Shown: positions 36,095 to 43,558 of the stretch, one piece after another
How positions within the stretch are numbered: position 1 is the first letter of the stretch
How the letters are laid out: the number at the start of each line of letters is the position of its first letter
Source of the DNA: Mucilaginibacter pedocola
Lineage (GTDB): Bacteria; Bacteroidota; Bacteroidia; Sphingobacteriales; Sphingobacteriaceae
Length of the DNA: 64,000 nt
Reading direction: 5' to 3'
Assembly: GCF_002013915.1 (NCBI RefSeq)
Contig: NZ_MBTF01000003.1
Location: forward strand, 124,001 to 188,000
Made by a program: the position numbers and the translations under genes
The notes under the pieces: model-generated
Database searches by the model: none
What the model was told of the DNA's origin: nothing
What the model saw: only the letters and a program-made list of their open reading frames with translations

Positions 36095-36286
36095 TTAGTC
36101 TGCCTGGCCGATATCTTTTTTAGTGTCTGCTTGACCGATGTCTTTTTTGGTATCAGCCTGGCCAATATCTTTTTTGGTAGCCGGTTTGGTGGTAGTGGTA
36201 TCGCGTTTTACAGGAGTTGCTGCGGTGAATGCTGAAACTGCGCCTGTGGTTAATATAAGGGCTGCTGCTATAATTGCTTTTTTCAT
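36095..36286 (-). CDS. Secreted KDIGQAD triple-repeat peptide, array copy B (63 aa)
   Basis: Same architecture as copy A. The signal peptide differs at two positions (MKKAIIAAALILTTGAVSA), and the C-terminal 27 residues are again three exact TKKDIGQAD units. The stop is shared in context: ATGCTGAAGGCTTAATTAGT precedes the stop in both A and B, showing they arose by one duplication including 3' flank. The start-to-start distance to copy A is 267 bp. Confidence 0.8.
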   Translation of the reverse strand: MKKAIIAAALILTTGAVSAFTAATPVKRDTTTTKPATKKDIGQADTKKDIGQADTKKDIGQAD

Positions 36287-36359
36287 GGTCTTGAGGGTTA
36301 TTTTGAGTTTGTAAGGGTTTGTTGTTTACTGTGCTTTTGTTTTATGATAGAGGGCTTAA

Positions 36360-36551
36360 TTAGTCTGCTTGGCCTATATCTTTTTTGGTATCTGCTTGGC
36401 CAATGTCTTTTTTAGTATCTGCCTGGCCGATATCTTTTTTGGTTGCCGGTTTAGTGGTGGTGGTATCGCGTTTTGCGGGAGTTGCTATGGTGAATGCAGA
36501 TACTACGCCGGTAGTTAATATTAAGGCTGCTGCTACGATTGCTTTTTTCAT
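36360..36551 (-). CDS. Secreted KDIGQAD triple-repeat peptide, array copy C (63 aa)
   Basis: Linker variant FTIATPAKRD. Signal peptide and the three TKKDIGQAD units are otherwise as in copy A. Copies C, D, E and F repeat at an exact 246-bp period including nearly identical intergenic DNA (ATGATGCTTATGGTGTTGTT just outside the start). C is therefore one end of a recently amplified block. Confidence 0.8.
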   Translation of the reverse strand: MKKAIVAAALILTTGVVSAFTIATPAKRDTTTTKPATKKDIGQADTKKDIGQADTKKDIGQAD

Positions 36552-36605
36552 GATGCTTATGGTGTTGTTGGTATTATTAAAATTGATGATTGTGTTGATG
36601 TTTAA

Positions 36606-36797
36606 TTAGTCTGCCTGGCCGATGTCTTTTTTAGTATCTGCTTGGCCAATGTCTTTTTTGGTATCAGCCTGGCCGATATCTTTTTTGGTAGCCGGTTTAG
36701 TAGTAGTGGTATCGCGTTTTACAGGAGTTGCTATAGTGAATGCAGATACTACGCCTGTGGTTAATATAAGGGCTGCTGCTACAATTGCTTTTTTCAT
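36606..36797 (-). CDS. Secreted KDIGQAD triple-repeat peptide, array copy D (63 aa)
   Basis: Linker variant FTIATPVKRD, 246 bp from copies C and E. The triple TKKDIGQAD tail is unchanged. Comparing the DNA of C, D and E shows mostly third-codon-position substitutions in the tail and small indels in the intergenic DNA. Confidence 0.8.
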   Translation of the reverse strand: MKKAIVAAALILTTGVVSAFTIATPVKRDTTTTKPATKKDIGQADTKKDIGQADTKKDIGQAD

Positions 36798-36851
36798 GAT
36801 GCTTATGGTGTTGTTGGTGTTTTTAAAAATGATGATTGTGTTGATGTTTAA

Positions 36852-37043
36852 TTAGTCTGCTTGGCCTATATCTTTTTTGGTGTCAGCTTGGCCAATGTCT
36901 TTTTTAGTATCAGCCTGGCCGATATCTTTTTTGGTAGCCGGTTTAGTAGTAGTAGTATCGCGTTTTGCGGGAGTTGCTATAGTGAATGCAGATACTACGC
37001 CTGTGGTTAAAATTAAGGCTGCTGCTACAATTGCTTTTTTCAT
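36852..37043 (-). CDS. Secreted KDIGQAD triple-repeat peptide, array copy E (63 aa)
   Basis: Linker variant FTIATPAKRD, as in copy C, with the same signal peptide and tail. It is 246 bp from copies D and F. Its near identity to C suggests conversion or recent unequal crossing-over among the tandem copies. Confidence 0.8.
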   Translation of the reverse strand: MKKAIVAAALILTTGVVSAFTIATPAKRDTTTTKPATKKDIGQADTKKDIGQADTKKDIGQAD

Positions 37044-37097
37044 GATGCTTATGGTGTTGTTGGTGTTTTAAAAATTGATGATTGTGTTGATGTTTAA

Positions 37098-37295
37098 TTA
37101 GTCTGCCTGGCCGATATCTTTTTTAGTGTCAGCTTGGCCGATGTCTTTTTTGGTATCAGCCTGGCCAATATCTTTTTTGGTTGCCGGTTTAGTGGTAGTG
37201 GTATCGCGTTTTACAGGAGTTGGTGTTTTTACAGTGAATGCTGATACTACACCGGTGGTTACTATAAGGGCTGCTGCTACAAATGCTTTTTTCAT
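37098..37295 (-). CDS. Secreted KDIGQAD triple-repeat peptide, array copy F (65 aa)
   Basis: First of the six triple-repeat genes in the transcription direction and the most divergent in its leader. The signal is MKKAFVAAALIVTTGVVSA and the linker FTVKTPTPVKRD is two residues longer. The tail is again three exact TKKDIGQAD units. Upstream are the two related small lipoprotein genes. Confidence 0.8.
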   Translation of the reverse strand: MKKAFVAAALIVTTGVVSAFTVKTPTPVKRDTTTTKPATKKDIGQADTKKDIGQADTKKDIGQAD

Positions 37296-37358
37296 GATGA
37301 GGGAATTTTTATATTGTGTTTGTTTTATGCTTTAAAATTTATTGTGTTTGCTGTAAGC

Positions 37359-37502
37359 TTAATCGGCTGTGCCAATGTCTTTAATGTATGGCGCGGTGTT
37401 GTGCTCAATAACAATGGCAGTAGGTTTTACAACTTCGTTTTTACGGCACGATAGCGCCATGCCTGTGCTAATTACTATTGCTGCTATGACGATCTTTTTC
37501 AT
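37359..37502 (-). CDS. Small lipoprotein with C-terminal KDIGTAD (47 aa)
   Basis: A short gene that reads MKKIVIAAIVISTGMALSC, a signal with lipobox-like ALSC (Cys19). A polar segment with VVKPTAIVIEH follows, and the C-terminus is YIKDIGTAD. The last seven residues match the KDIGQAD unit of the adjacent six genes except for Thr in place of Gln, and the stop follows the same Asp. It is on the same strand, 63 bp upstream of copy F. The shared tail argues that it belongs to the same system. Its individual role is unknown. Confidence 0.75.
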   Translation of the reverse strand: MKKIVIAAIVISTGMALSCRKNEVVKPTAIVIEHNTAPYIKDIGTAD

Positions 37503-37538
37503 GTATGTACGCTGATAGGTTAGTATAATAATTTGAAA

Positions 37539-37679
37539 TTAGTCTGCTGTTGCTATGTCCTTACGGATGCCTACCGTTGGCTTCAGTATCACATCAATGG
37601 CCTTGGTTGTGGTGGTCTTGACGCAAGAACTGATGATGCCCGTTAACAGGATAAGTAAGGCAAGGCAAACTTTTTTCAT
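37539..37679 (-). CDS. Small lipoprotein with C-terminal KDIATAD (46 aa)
   Basis: The first gene of the cluster in the transcription direction. It reads MKKVCLALLILLTGIISSC with a lipobox-like ISSC (Cys19), then VKTTTTKAIDVILKPTVG, and ends RKDIATAD. The tail is a variant of KDIGQAD (Ala for Gly, Thr for Gln). The gap to the KDIGTAD gene is 36 bp. Like its neighbour it is too short for most gene callers, so homologues may be unannotated. Confidence 0.73.
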   Translation of the reverse strand: MKKVCLALLILLTGIISSCVKTTTTKAIDVILKPTVGIRKDIATAD

Positions 37680-38012
37680 TGTATTGTTTATTAGTTTAAA
37701 ACTTTATTTTATTTAACTATGCTGCAAACGCCTTTTGCAGCCATTTTTGCTTTTGGCCACAGGCTTATAGCCTGTAGTTTTTAACTTCAGTTGCTTAATT
37801 ATTCAACTTTTTGGGCAATATGAAATCGCAACAAATAGTTTATAACGTATTGTTAGTCAATTAATTAAGCGATTCAAATATATAGATGTTTTTTAATTAT
37901 CAGGAAACTTTTTCCATATTTTTTTTAGTATTTTTTTCTAAATTTAGTACAATAGCTATTAGTAACTAATTATTTTATAACTTTCGGCGCATTTACACGT
38001 ATATATCCCCCG
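37680..38012. other. Divergent control region between the peptide array and the TPR-kinase gene
   Basis: No gene is seen. Two perfect hairpins lie near the array side: 37721-37741 (GCTGCAAA / TTTGCAGC) and 37759-37775 (ACAGGCT / AGCCTGT). The rest is AT-rich. A TATATTTG box for the array is at 37882-37875 on the minus strand. A TAACTTTC (one mismatch to the -7 consensus) at about 37977 could serve the kinase gene on the plus strand. Confidence 0.55.
37875..37882 (-). promoter_or_regulatory. Predicted -7 box for the small-peptide array
   Basis: TATATTTG on the minus strand matches TAnnTTTG. Transcription would start near 37869 and give a 190-nt leader carrying two hairpins before the first lipoprotein gene. 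The -33 region is weak. Confidence 0.45.
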
Positions 38013-39452
38013 ATGAACAAGATTTATGCCCTGGCTCTACTATTGATATGGTGCTGTTTGGTAACTGCTGTGCCCGCCCACGCAGCCATAAGCGCACGCG
38101 ATACTGCCGAGGTTATAAAACTAAACAAACAAGCCTACGATAACCGCTACACCAGCCCCGAGCAAACCGTTGAGGTTGCCGAAAAAGCCCTTGCCCTTGC
38201 TACCGAGCTTAACTACACCCGCGGCGTTGGCGAAGCTTACCGTGTAATGGGTATTGGTAATTATTACCTTAACCAGGCCGGCAAAGCCATTGATAATTAC
38301 CTTAAAGCCCGCGATGTTTTCCAGTCTATAAACGATCTGCGCAGCCAGGCCAAAGTGCTTAACAACATTGGCAACCTTTATCTCGATAACAATAAGGACA
38401 AAGCGCTGGAGTACCTCAATCTTGCGTTAGATATTGTCCAAAAACTAAAAGACGAAGACCTGAAAGCCTCGCTTTACATGAACATTGGCAACGTTTACTA
38501 TCGTAACAAGAGTTATAACCAGGCATTAAGCTTTTACGATAAAAGCAACGTAATGTTTGCAAAAAACGGCGATTCGATAAATTTAGTTCAGGTGCTGCAA
38601 AACAGGGGAGTAATTTACTATAACCTGCACGAGTATGATAAGGCCGAAAGCCTGTTACTTGCGGCCAATAAGGCCGGTAAAGAGCAGGACCTTAACAAGC
38701 CCGTAGCCAGTACCAACCTCACGCTGGCTTCGCTGTACATTGCCCAGGGTAAGTTTGAAGCAGCCGGCAGCGTAGTTACCGAAGGGCAGGCTTACGCCAA
38801 GGTTTTAAAAGACGAAAAACTGATAAACGATTATAACTATATAAGCTATCAGCTGGAGCTAAAGCAACGCCATTACGAAAAAGCGCTTGGTTACCTGCAA
38901 ACCATATTTAAGCAGGATAGCCTTATACACAGCTCTAACGAAAGCACGCAGATAACCATGCTGCAAGAGCAGTATAAACAAGCTGCTACACAGCGCGAGA
39001 AAGATGCCATTATTTTACGCCAGCAAAACGACAGGATAAAGTTTTGGGCTGTAACCGCCGTGGCGGGCCTGCTATTGGTGGTAATAGGCTTGCTTTATAC
39101 CAACGTAAAACGCAAGGCCAAAACCAACCTGCAGCTTACCGAGCTTAACGGTGAGGTACTGAAGCAAAAAGACAACCTCGACCGCGTGAACCATCACCTG
39201 GAGGAGATCATTGACGAGCGTACCAAAGACCTGCAATTTAAGAACAAGAAATTATCTGAGTATTCATCTTACCTATCGCACCAGATACGCGGGCCTATAG
39301 CTACGCTGCGCGGGCTGATGAACCTTGAAAAAGAAGGGCTGGTTGATGAGAAAGAATGCATCCGTATGATGGATAAATGCGTTTTCGATATCGACCAAAA
39401 GATCATCGAAATGAGCGAGATGCTTAACGATAACGGCAAAACCGTTTTTTAG
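38013..39452 (+). CDS. Exported TPR protein with membrane segment and HisKA-type domain lacking an ATPase domain
   Basis: A 479-residue protein with signal peptide MNKIYALALLLIWCC to about residue 25, an all-helical tetratricopeptide region at about 45-330 (units such as AEVLNNIGNLYLDN-like AKVLNNIGNLYL), a membrane segment at 344-365 and a coiled coil. A dimerisation/phosphoacceptor domain follows, with His423 in YLSHQIRGPIATLRGL. The protein ends about 55 residues after this His, with no HATPase_c N, G1 or G2 motifs. It cannot autophosphorylate alone. It may be a phospho-relay partner or a decoy. Topology places the TPR region outside the cytoplasm, facing the exported peptides of the divergent array. 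Confidence 0.8.
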   Translation: MNKIYALALLLIWCCLVTAVPAHAAISARDTAEVIKLNKQAYDNRYTSPEQTVEVAEKALALATELNYTRGVGEAYRVMGIGNYYLNQAGKAIDNYLKARDVFQSINDLRSQAKVLNNIGNLYLDNNKDKALEYLNLALDIVQKLKDEDLKASLYMNIGNVYYRNKSYNQALSFYDKSNVMFAKNGDSINLVQVLQNRGVIYYNLHEYDKAESLLLAANKAGKEQDLNKPVASTNLTLASLYIAQGKFEAAGSVVTEGQAYAKVLKDEKLINDYNYISYQLELKQRHYEKALGYLQTIFKQDSLIHSSNESTQITMLQEQYKQAATQREKDAIILRQQNDRIKFWAVTAVAGLLLVVIGLLYTNVKRKAKTNLQLTELNGEVLKQKDNLDRVNHHLEEIIDERTKDLQFKNKKLSEYSSYLSHQIRGPIATLRGLMNLEKEGLVDEKECIRMMDKCVFDIDQKIIEMSEMLNDNGKTVF

Positions 39453-39461
39453 GCCCGCGGT

Positions 39462-39755
39462 TTAGTGCAGCGCAGGCCATGTGCTGTGTATCTGCGCCTC
39501 AATAAGCCCCAAATACATACAGTACCACGATATCATGTGCAGTATAAGCAGTTGCCTGTGCCTGCGGTAGCCCTGTGTTTCAAAAGCAATGGTTTCTTCG
39601 CCGGCGGTAACAAAAAATTGTACTTCGCCTTTACGCGGCTTAAACCTCGAGCGTAACATATCAAATGCCTTTACTTTTAGCTTGCTGCGCGGATCGTGAA
39701 TGGTAGCATTCTTTAGGGCTTCGGCATTGGCTATGGATATCATGTAGTTGCTCAT
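39462..39755 (-). CDS. Hypothetical protein (97 aa)
   Basis: Not recognised. A compact protein starting MSNYMISIANAEALKNATIHD, with a basic middle (SRFKPRKGEVQFFVTAGEE) and a more hydrophobic C-terminus (LLILHMISWYCMYLGLIEAQ). It is convergent with the TPR-kinase gene, 9 bp between the stops. Confidence is limited by lack of any family match. Confidence 0.55.
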   Translation of the reverse strand: MSNYMISIANAEALKNATIHDPRSKLKVKAFDMLRSRFKPRKGEVQFFVTAGEETIAFETQGYRRHRQLLILHMISWYCMYLGLIEAQIHSTWPALH

Positions 39756-39854
39756 ACAATTCTAATTTTGTTCGGTATTGGTAATACAATTTTGTAACCA
39801 AATGCCAAACTCTATCAGAAAGGTAGACTAAAAACAGCCAAAACACAACGAAAA

Positions 39855-39909
39855 TTTCACCTTGCTCAATTCAATTAATTTTTGATTAATAAAATTGATC
39901 AAGGTGAAA
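39855..39909. repeat. Long inverted repeat upstream of the 97-aa gene
   Basis: Arms TTTCACCTTGCTCAATT and AATTGATCAAGGTGAAA match with one mismatch. The loop carries ATTAAT / ATTAAT. It lies in the 221-bp gap between two minus-strand genes and could terminate the XRE transcript. Confidence 0.7.
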
Positions 39910-39976
39910 ATATGGCGCTGTCTATAAAAAAGTAATTGTTTTGTTTACCAAACAGTTATACAACTGCGGTAAAGTT

Positions 39977-40342
39977 TTACGAGTTATTTTTATTCAGCAG
40001 TTCTTCGTACAGCAGTATTACTTTGCGCTGCAGCCCGGTGATCTCGTTCTCGCGGTCGGTTAGTTTTTTCTGGAGTATATTAAGGCTCGCGTCCTGAACG
40101 CTTGGCTCTTCCACATATTCCAACGAAAGCAGGTTCACTACGCTCACTTCAAAAATGTTTGCAATTTGTTCAAGTCTTGATAAATTGATGTCGGTTACAC
40201 CGGTCTCAATTTTAGAAAACGCAGGGATCGAAATGCCCAGGCGGCTTGCAACATCTTCCTGGCTCCAGCCACGTTCGTGGCGTAAAGTGCGGATGTTCTT
40301 ACCTGCAGACTTGTTCGTTTTCTTCTTTATAGTCTCGCTCAT
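39977..40342 (-). CDS. XRE-family HTH transcriptional regulator
   Basis: A 121-residue DNA-binding protein. The helix-turn-helix domain (about 15-75) reads NIRTLRHERGWSQEDVASRLG then ISIPAFSKIETGVTDINLSRLEQIANIF, a classical Cro/C1 fold. The C-terminal 45 residues form a coiled coil that probably dimerises. The start is ATG 40342 or 40345 (MSETIKKK). A 16-bp dyad lies 29 bp upstream. Its targets are unknown. Proximity to the peptide array and TPR-kinase gene is suggestive only. Confidence 0.88.
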   Translation of the reverse strand: MSETIKKKTNKSAGKNIRTLRHERGWSQEDVASRLGISIPAFSKIETGVTDINLSRLEQIANIFEVSVVNLLSLEYVEEPSVQDASLNILQKKLTDRENEITGLQRKVILLYEELLNKNNS

Positions 40343-40370
40343 CATGTACATAAAAAATTAATTAAGAGAA

Positions 40371-40386
40371 AAGGGTATTAACCCTT
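40371..40386. promoter_or_regulatory. Dyad upstream of the XRE gene, candidate operator
   Basis: AAGGGTATTAACCCTT has exact 6-bp arms and a 4-bp centre, 29 bp before the XRE start codon. Position and symmetry suit autoregulation by a dimeric HTH protein. No second copy was seen. Confidence 0.45.
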
Positions 40387-40507
40387 AACCAAATCAAATG
40401 CCACTGATGAAAAGTGCCCCTATTGCGTTGTATTAACACATAGTTAAGCACAGGTGAAGAAAATGTGTGGAATTACTTCTACAAAATAGTGGGAAAACCG
40501 GGTAGTT

Positions 40508-42805
40508 CTACTCGTTTACGATGCTCAGTTTTGCAAATTTTAGCAGCAGTTGTTTTTGCCCTATTTCCTTAAAAAAGATGGTTGCTTTAATATCCGGCTT
40601 GGTGCCTTCCAGGGTTAACACTTTACCAAAACCAAAGCGCTCATGCTCAACCTGCATACCTACCTGCAGGTTGCTTGTATCAGATACCTTAAAGTCTTTT
40701 GATACCACGTGTGCCTTCGCCAGTATAGATGTTGTTTTTACCGGTGCGGCACTGGCTGGCTTGGGTTTAGAGAAGGTATCGCCTCCACTACTTTTGTTAG
40801 TGTCTTTACGGCTCCACGCACTGCGTTCATCATCAAAAAACGAGCTTTGAGCAGGTTTTGCCGAATAATCAAGCTCAAGGTACTTCGCATCTATCTCGTC
40901 CAGAAAACGGCTTGGCTCGCTGTTTATAAGCGTTCCGAATTTGAAACGAGAGGTAGCGTAGCTGATGCTCAGCTTGCGCTCGGCGCGGGTAACGGCCACG
41001 TAAAACAGGCGGCGCTCTTCCTCCAGATCGCTACGGGAATTGAGCGACATTTGCGATGGGAAAAGATTTTCTTCCAGCCCCACAACGTACACCTGCGGAA
41101 ATTCCAACCCTTTTGAGGAGTGGATAGTCATGAGCGAAACCGTGTCGGCATCCTTGTTTTTATCCTTATCGTCGTTGGTTAAAAGTGCAACATCCTGCAT
41201 AAAAACATCAAGGCCTTTTTCCTCAATATCCTCTCGTTCCGAAAACTCTTTTATACCATTAAGCAACTCCTGTATGTTTTCGTATCGGTTAAGTCCTTCT
41301 ACCGATTTATCGGCATAAAGGTCCTTCAATACGCCGGAATGCTGGGCTATGTATAAGGCTGCATCGTAAGCACTTTGGTTTTTTGCCAGTACCTGGAAGC
41401 TTTGTATCATGGTGCCGAAGGCTTGCAAAGCAGCAGGCGCCTTGCCATCAAGGTATTGCGCAGGTTGCAATACAACCTCAAACAAGGTAATGTTATGCTG
41501 ATCGGCAGCAACAACAATTTTATCAACCGTAGTATCGCCAATGCCACGTTTCGGGTAATTGATAACACGTTTAAGCGCTTCTTCATCATTAGGGTTAAAC
41601 GTGAGGCGGAAGTAGGCTATTAAGTCTTTTATCTCTTTACGCTGATAGAAGGATAGGCCACCGTATATTTTGTAAGGGATGTTCAGCTTACGCAAGGCCT
41701 CCTCCATAGAGCGCGACTGGGCATTGGTACGGTAAAGGATGGCGAAATCGTTCCACTTCATGCCATTGCTGCTGCGGTCCTGCATAATGCTTTCGGCCAC
41801 GGTTTTGCCCTCCTCGTTATCGCTGTAGGCGCGCATCACCTTTATTTTATCGCCGCTTTCTTTTTCCGAGAAAACGTTTTTCTTCAGCTGGTCTTTATTG
41901 TTGGCAATAATGCTGTTGGCAACGTTTACAATGTTTTGGGTAGAGCGGTAGTTTTGCTCCAGCTTAAACACCTTCAAGTCTGGGTAATCCTTCTCAAAGT
42001 TGAGGATGTTTTGGATGTTGGCCCCGCGGAAGGCGTAGATACTTTGAGCGTCGTCGCCCACTACGCAAATATTTTCGTTAACGGCTGCCAGACGCTTTAC
42101 AATCAAGTACTGCGAAAAGTTGGTATCCTGGTACTCGTCCACCATCAGGTATTTAAACTTCTGCTGGTATTTATTCAGAACATCCGGGTGCAGCTTAAGT
42201 AGTTCGTTGGTTTTGTATAGCAGGTCGTCAAAATCCATTGCGCCTGCGCGGTAGCAGCGCTGTACATAGGTTTGATAGATGACGCCCAATTTGCCGCGGC
42301 CGCCGCTTTGATCGTCGGCCTGTATTTGCGGGTTTTGTTGGTATTCTTGCCAGCCAACCAAATTGTTTTTGGCGGCGGATATGCGGTTAAGTACAAAGTT
42401 TACGGCGTACAGCTTATCGTCGAGGTTCATTTCTTTCAAAATGGCACGCAGAACGCTCTTGCTGTCGTCGGTATCGTAAATGGTGAAGTTGCTGGGGTAA
42501 CCAATTTTTTCGGCTTCAACCCTTAATAATTTAGCAAAAACGGAGTGGAAGGTACCCATCCAAATATTTTTGGCTTCGGGGCCGCAAATATGGTTTATAC
42601 GCTCGCGCATTTCGCGGGCGGCCTTGTTGGTAAAGGTAAGTACAAGTATGTTAAACGAATCTACCCCGCTGTTAATGAGGTGGGCAACCCTGAAAGTAAT
42701 AACACGTGTTTTGCCCGAGCCTGCGCCCGCAATAATCATTACCGGGCCTTTAGTTTGCAGTACGGCGGCCTTTTGTTCGGGGTTTAACCCAGCTAAATAA
42801 TCCAA
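40508..42805 (-). CDS. pcrA: UvrD/PcrA-type superfamily 1 DNA helicase
   Basis: ATP-dependent 3'-5' DNA helicase in repair and replication. The 765-residue protein has Walker A AGAGSGKT (26-33), Walker B LMVDEYQDTN, motif III-like VVGDDAQSIYAFRGA, motif IV LEQNYRST and VI-type VAVTRAERKL. The C-terminus carries a short Tudor-like domain (VGMQVEHERFGFGKVLTLEG) as in PcrA. Length and motif order are normal for UvrD/PcrA. The gene stands alone between intergenic repeats. Confidence 0.95.
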   Translation of the reverse strand: MDYLAGLNPEQKAAVLQTKGPVMIIAGAGSGKTRVITFRVAHLINSGVDSFNILVLTFTNKAAREMRERINHICGPEAKNIWMGTFHSVFAKLLRVEAEKIGYPSNFTIYDTDDSKSVLRAILKEMNLDDKLYAVNFVLNRISAAKNNLVGWQEYQQNPQIQADDQSGGRGKLGVIYQTYVQRCYRAGAMDFDDLLYKTNELLKLHPDVLNKYQQKFKYLMVDEYQDTNFSQYLIVKRLAAVNENICVVGDDAQSIYAFRGANIQNILNFEKDYPDLKVFKLEQNYRSTQNIVNVANSIIANNKDQLKKNVFSEKESGDKIKVMRAYSDNEEGKTVAESIMQDRSSNGMKWNDFAILYRTNAQSRSMEEALRKLNIPYKIYGGLSFYQRKEIKDLIAYFRLTFNPNDEEALKRVINYPKRGIGDTTVDKIVVAADQHNITLFEVVLQPAQYLDGKAPAALQAFGTMIQSFQVLAKNQSAYDAALYIAQHSGVLKDLYADKSVEGLNRYENIQELLNGIKEFSEREDIEEKGLDVFMQDVALLTNDDKDKNKDADTVSLMTIHSSKGLEFPQVYVVGLEENLFPSQMSLNSRSDLEEERRLFYVAVTRAERKLSISYATSRFKFGTLINSEPSRFLDEIDAKYLELDYSAKPAQSSFFDDERSAWSRKDTNKSSGGDTFSKPKPASAAPVKTTSILAKAHVVSKDFKVSDTSNLQVGMQVEHERFGFGKVLTLEGTKPDIKATIFFKEIGQKQLLLKFAKLSIVNE

Positions 42806-42913
42806 ATCCAGTTCCTCTTTTGTTAAGGGGCGAAATTAGGGAATTGAGGTTAAAGCTGAAAGATTAAAGCTTAAAGGTTTTCAACGCGATGTGTTTAAAA
42901 GGTAAATTTATTA

Positions 42914-43138
42914 TTTAACCACAGAGGTCACGGAGTTTTACACAGAGAGGCACAGAGCCTGTATAGTGGTAGGGAGAAAGAGTTTATATTAACCGCGGAG
43001 ATTGCAGAGGTTACGCAGAGATTCGCGGAGCCTATATAGTTATTATTGAGTTTTGCATAGGCGACAAATATATCTCATCACCACCATGCAAAGCTCTCTG
43101 CGAACCTCCGCGTAACCTCTGTGTTCTCTGTGGTTAAA
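42914..43138. repeat. Large inverted repeat, ACAGAGG / CCTCTGTG family (copy 3)
   Basis: Outer text TTTAACCACAGAGGTCACGGAG pairs in reverse with AACCTCTGTGTTCTCTGTGGTTAAA. An inner pair GCAGAGGTTACGCAGAGATTCGCGGAG faces CTCTCTGCGAACCTCCGCGTAACCTCTG. This fills the gap between the helicase and the membrane-protein gene. Confidence 0.82.
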
Positions 43139-43150
43139 TAGCCACCCTCA

Positions 43151-43540
43151 CTAAAACTTTTTCTTCATCGCCATAATAATCACCCAGCCGAAAGGCAGCA
43201 ACCAAATAATATCGTTCCAAACATTTACCCAAAAGAAAGCCGGAGCAAGTTTGCCCATTACTATGTAGTAAACCGAGCCAATAGGTCCCAAGAGTTTGCC
43301 TATCCATCCCACCAATATCAGCGGCCAGTAAGTCTGCGGATCGCGCGAGGCAAAATAGTACGCAATGCCGTAAACGCCCACCAGCATACCCACGCAACGC
43401 AGAATGATGAGCAGGAAATCGGTAGGAGGGTTGCTGAAAAGAAGTATCTGCGGCCAGGCAGATATTATCAATCCCCAGAAAATGTTATAAATGGCCGCCA
43501 AAAGCATAATTGCTTTGGCGTATTTGAGTTTAGTTGCCAA
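43151..43540 (-). CDS. Small polytopic membrane protein (129 aa)
   Basis: Not recognised beyond four predicted membrane helices (about 9-30, 42-62, 72-92 and 100-122). It contains GLIISAWPQILLFSNPPTDF in the first loop and ends in a basic tail MKKKF. Its stop lies just inside the large intergenic repeat. It is 18 bp from the TonB-like gene upstream, so probably co-transcribed. Function unknown. Confidence 0.72.
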   Translation of the reverse strand: MATKLKYAKAIMLLAAIYNIFWGLIISAWPQILLFSNPPTDFLLIILRCVGMLVGVYGIAYYFASRDPQTYWPLILVGWIGKLLGPIGSVYYIVMGKLAPAFFWVNVWNDIIWLLPFGWVIIMAMKKKF

Positions 43541-43558
43541 AATAGGTGCAGGTGTTTT

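Noticed and set aside
35844-37335. Plus-strand ORFs opposite the peptide array that encode hydrophobic repeats (VSAWPISFLV type)
   Set aside because: They are the antisense of the conserved KDIGQAD units, and no promoter or start context was found. The minus-strand frames have signal peptides and synonymous-only variation, so they are the real genes.
38013-39452. A frameshifted full histidine kinase
   Set aside because: The sequence after the stop at 39452 goes directly into a convergent gene with no ATPase motifs in any frame, so the missing domain is not explained by a nearby frameshift.
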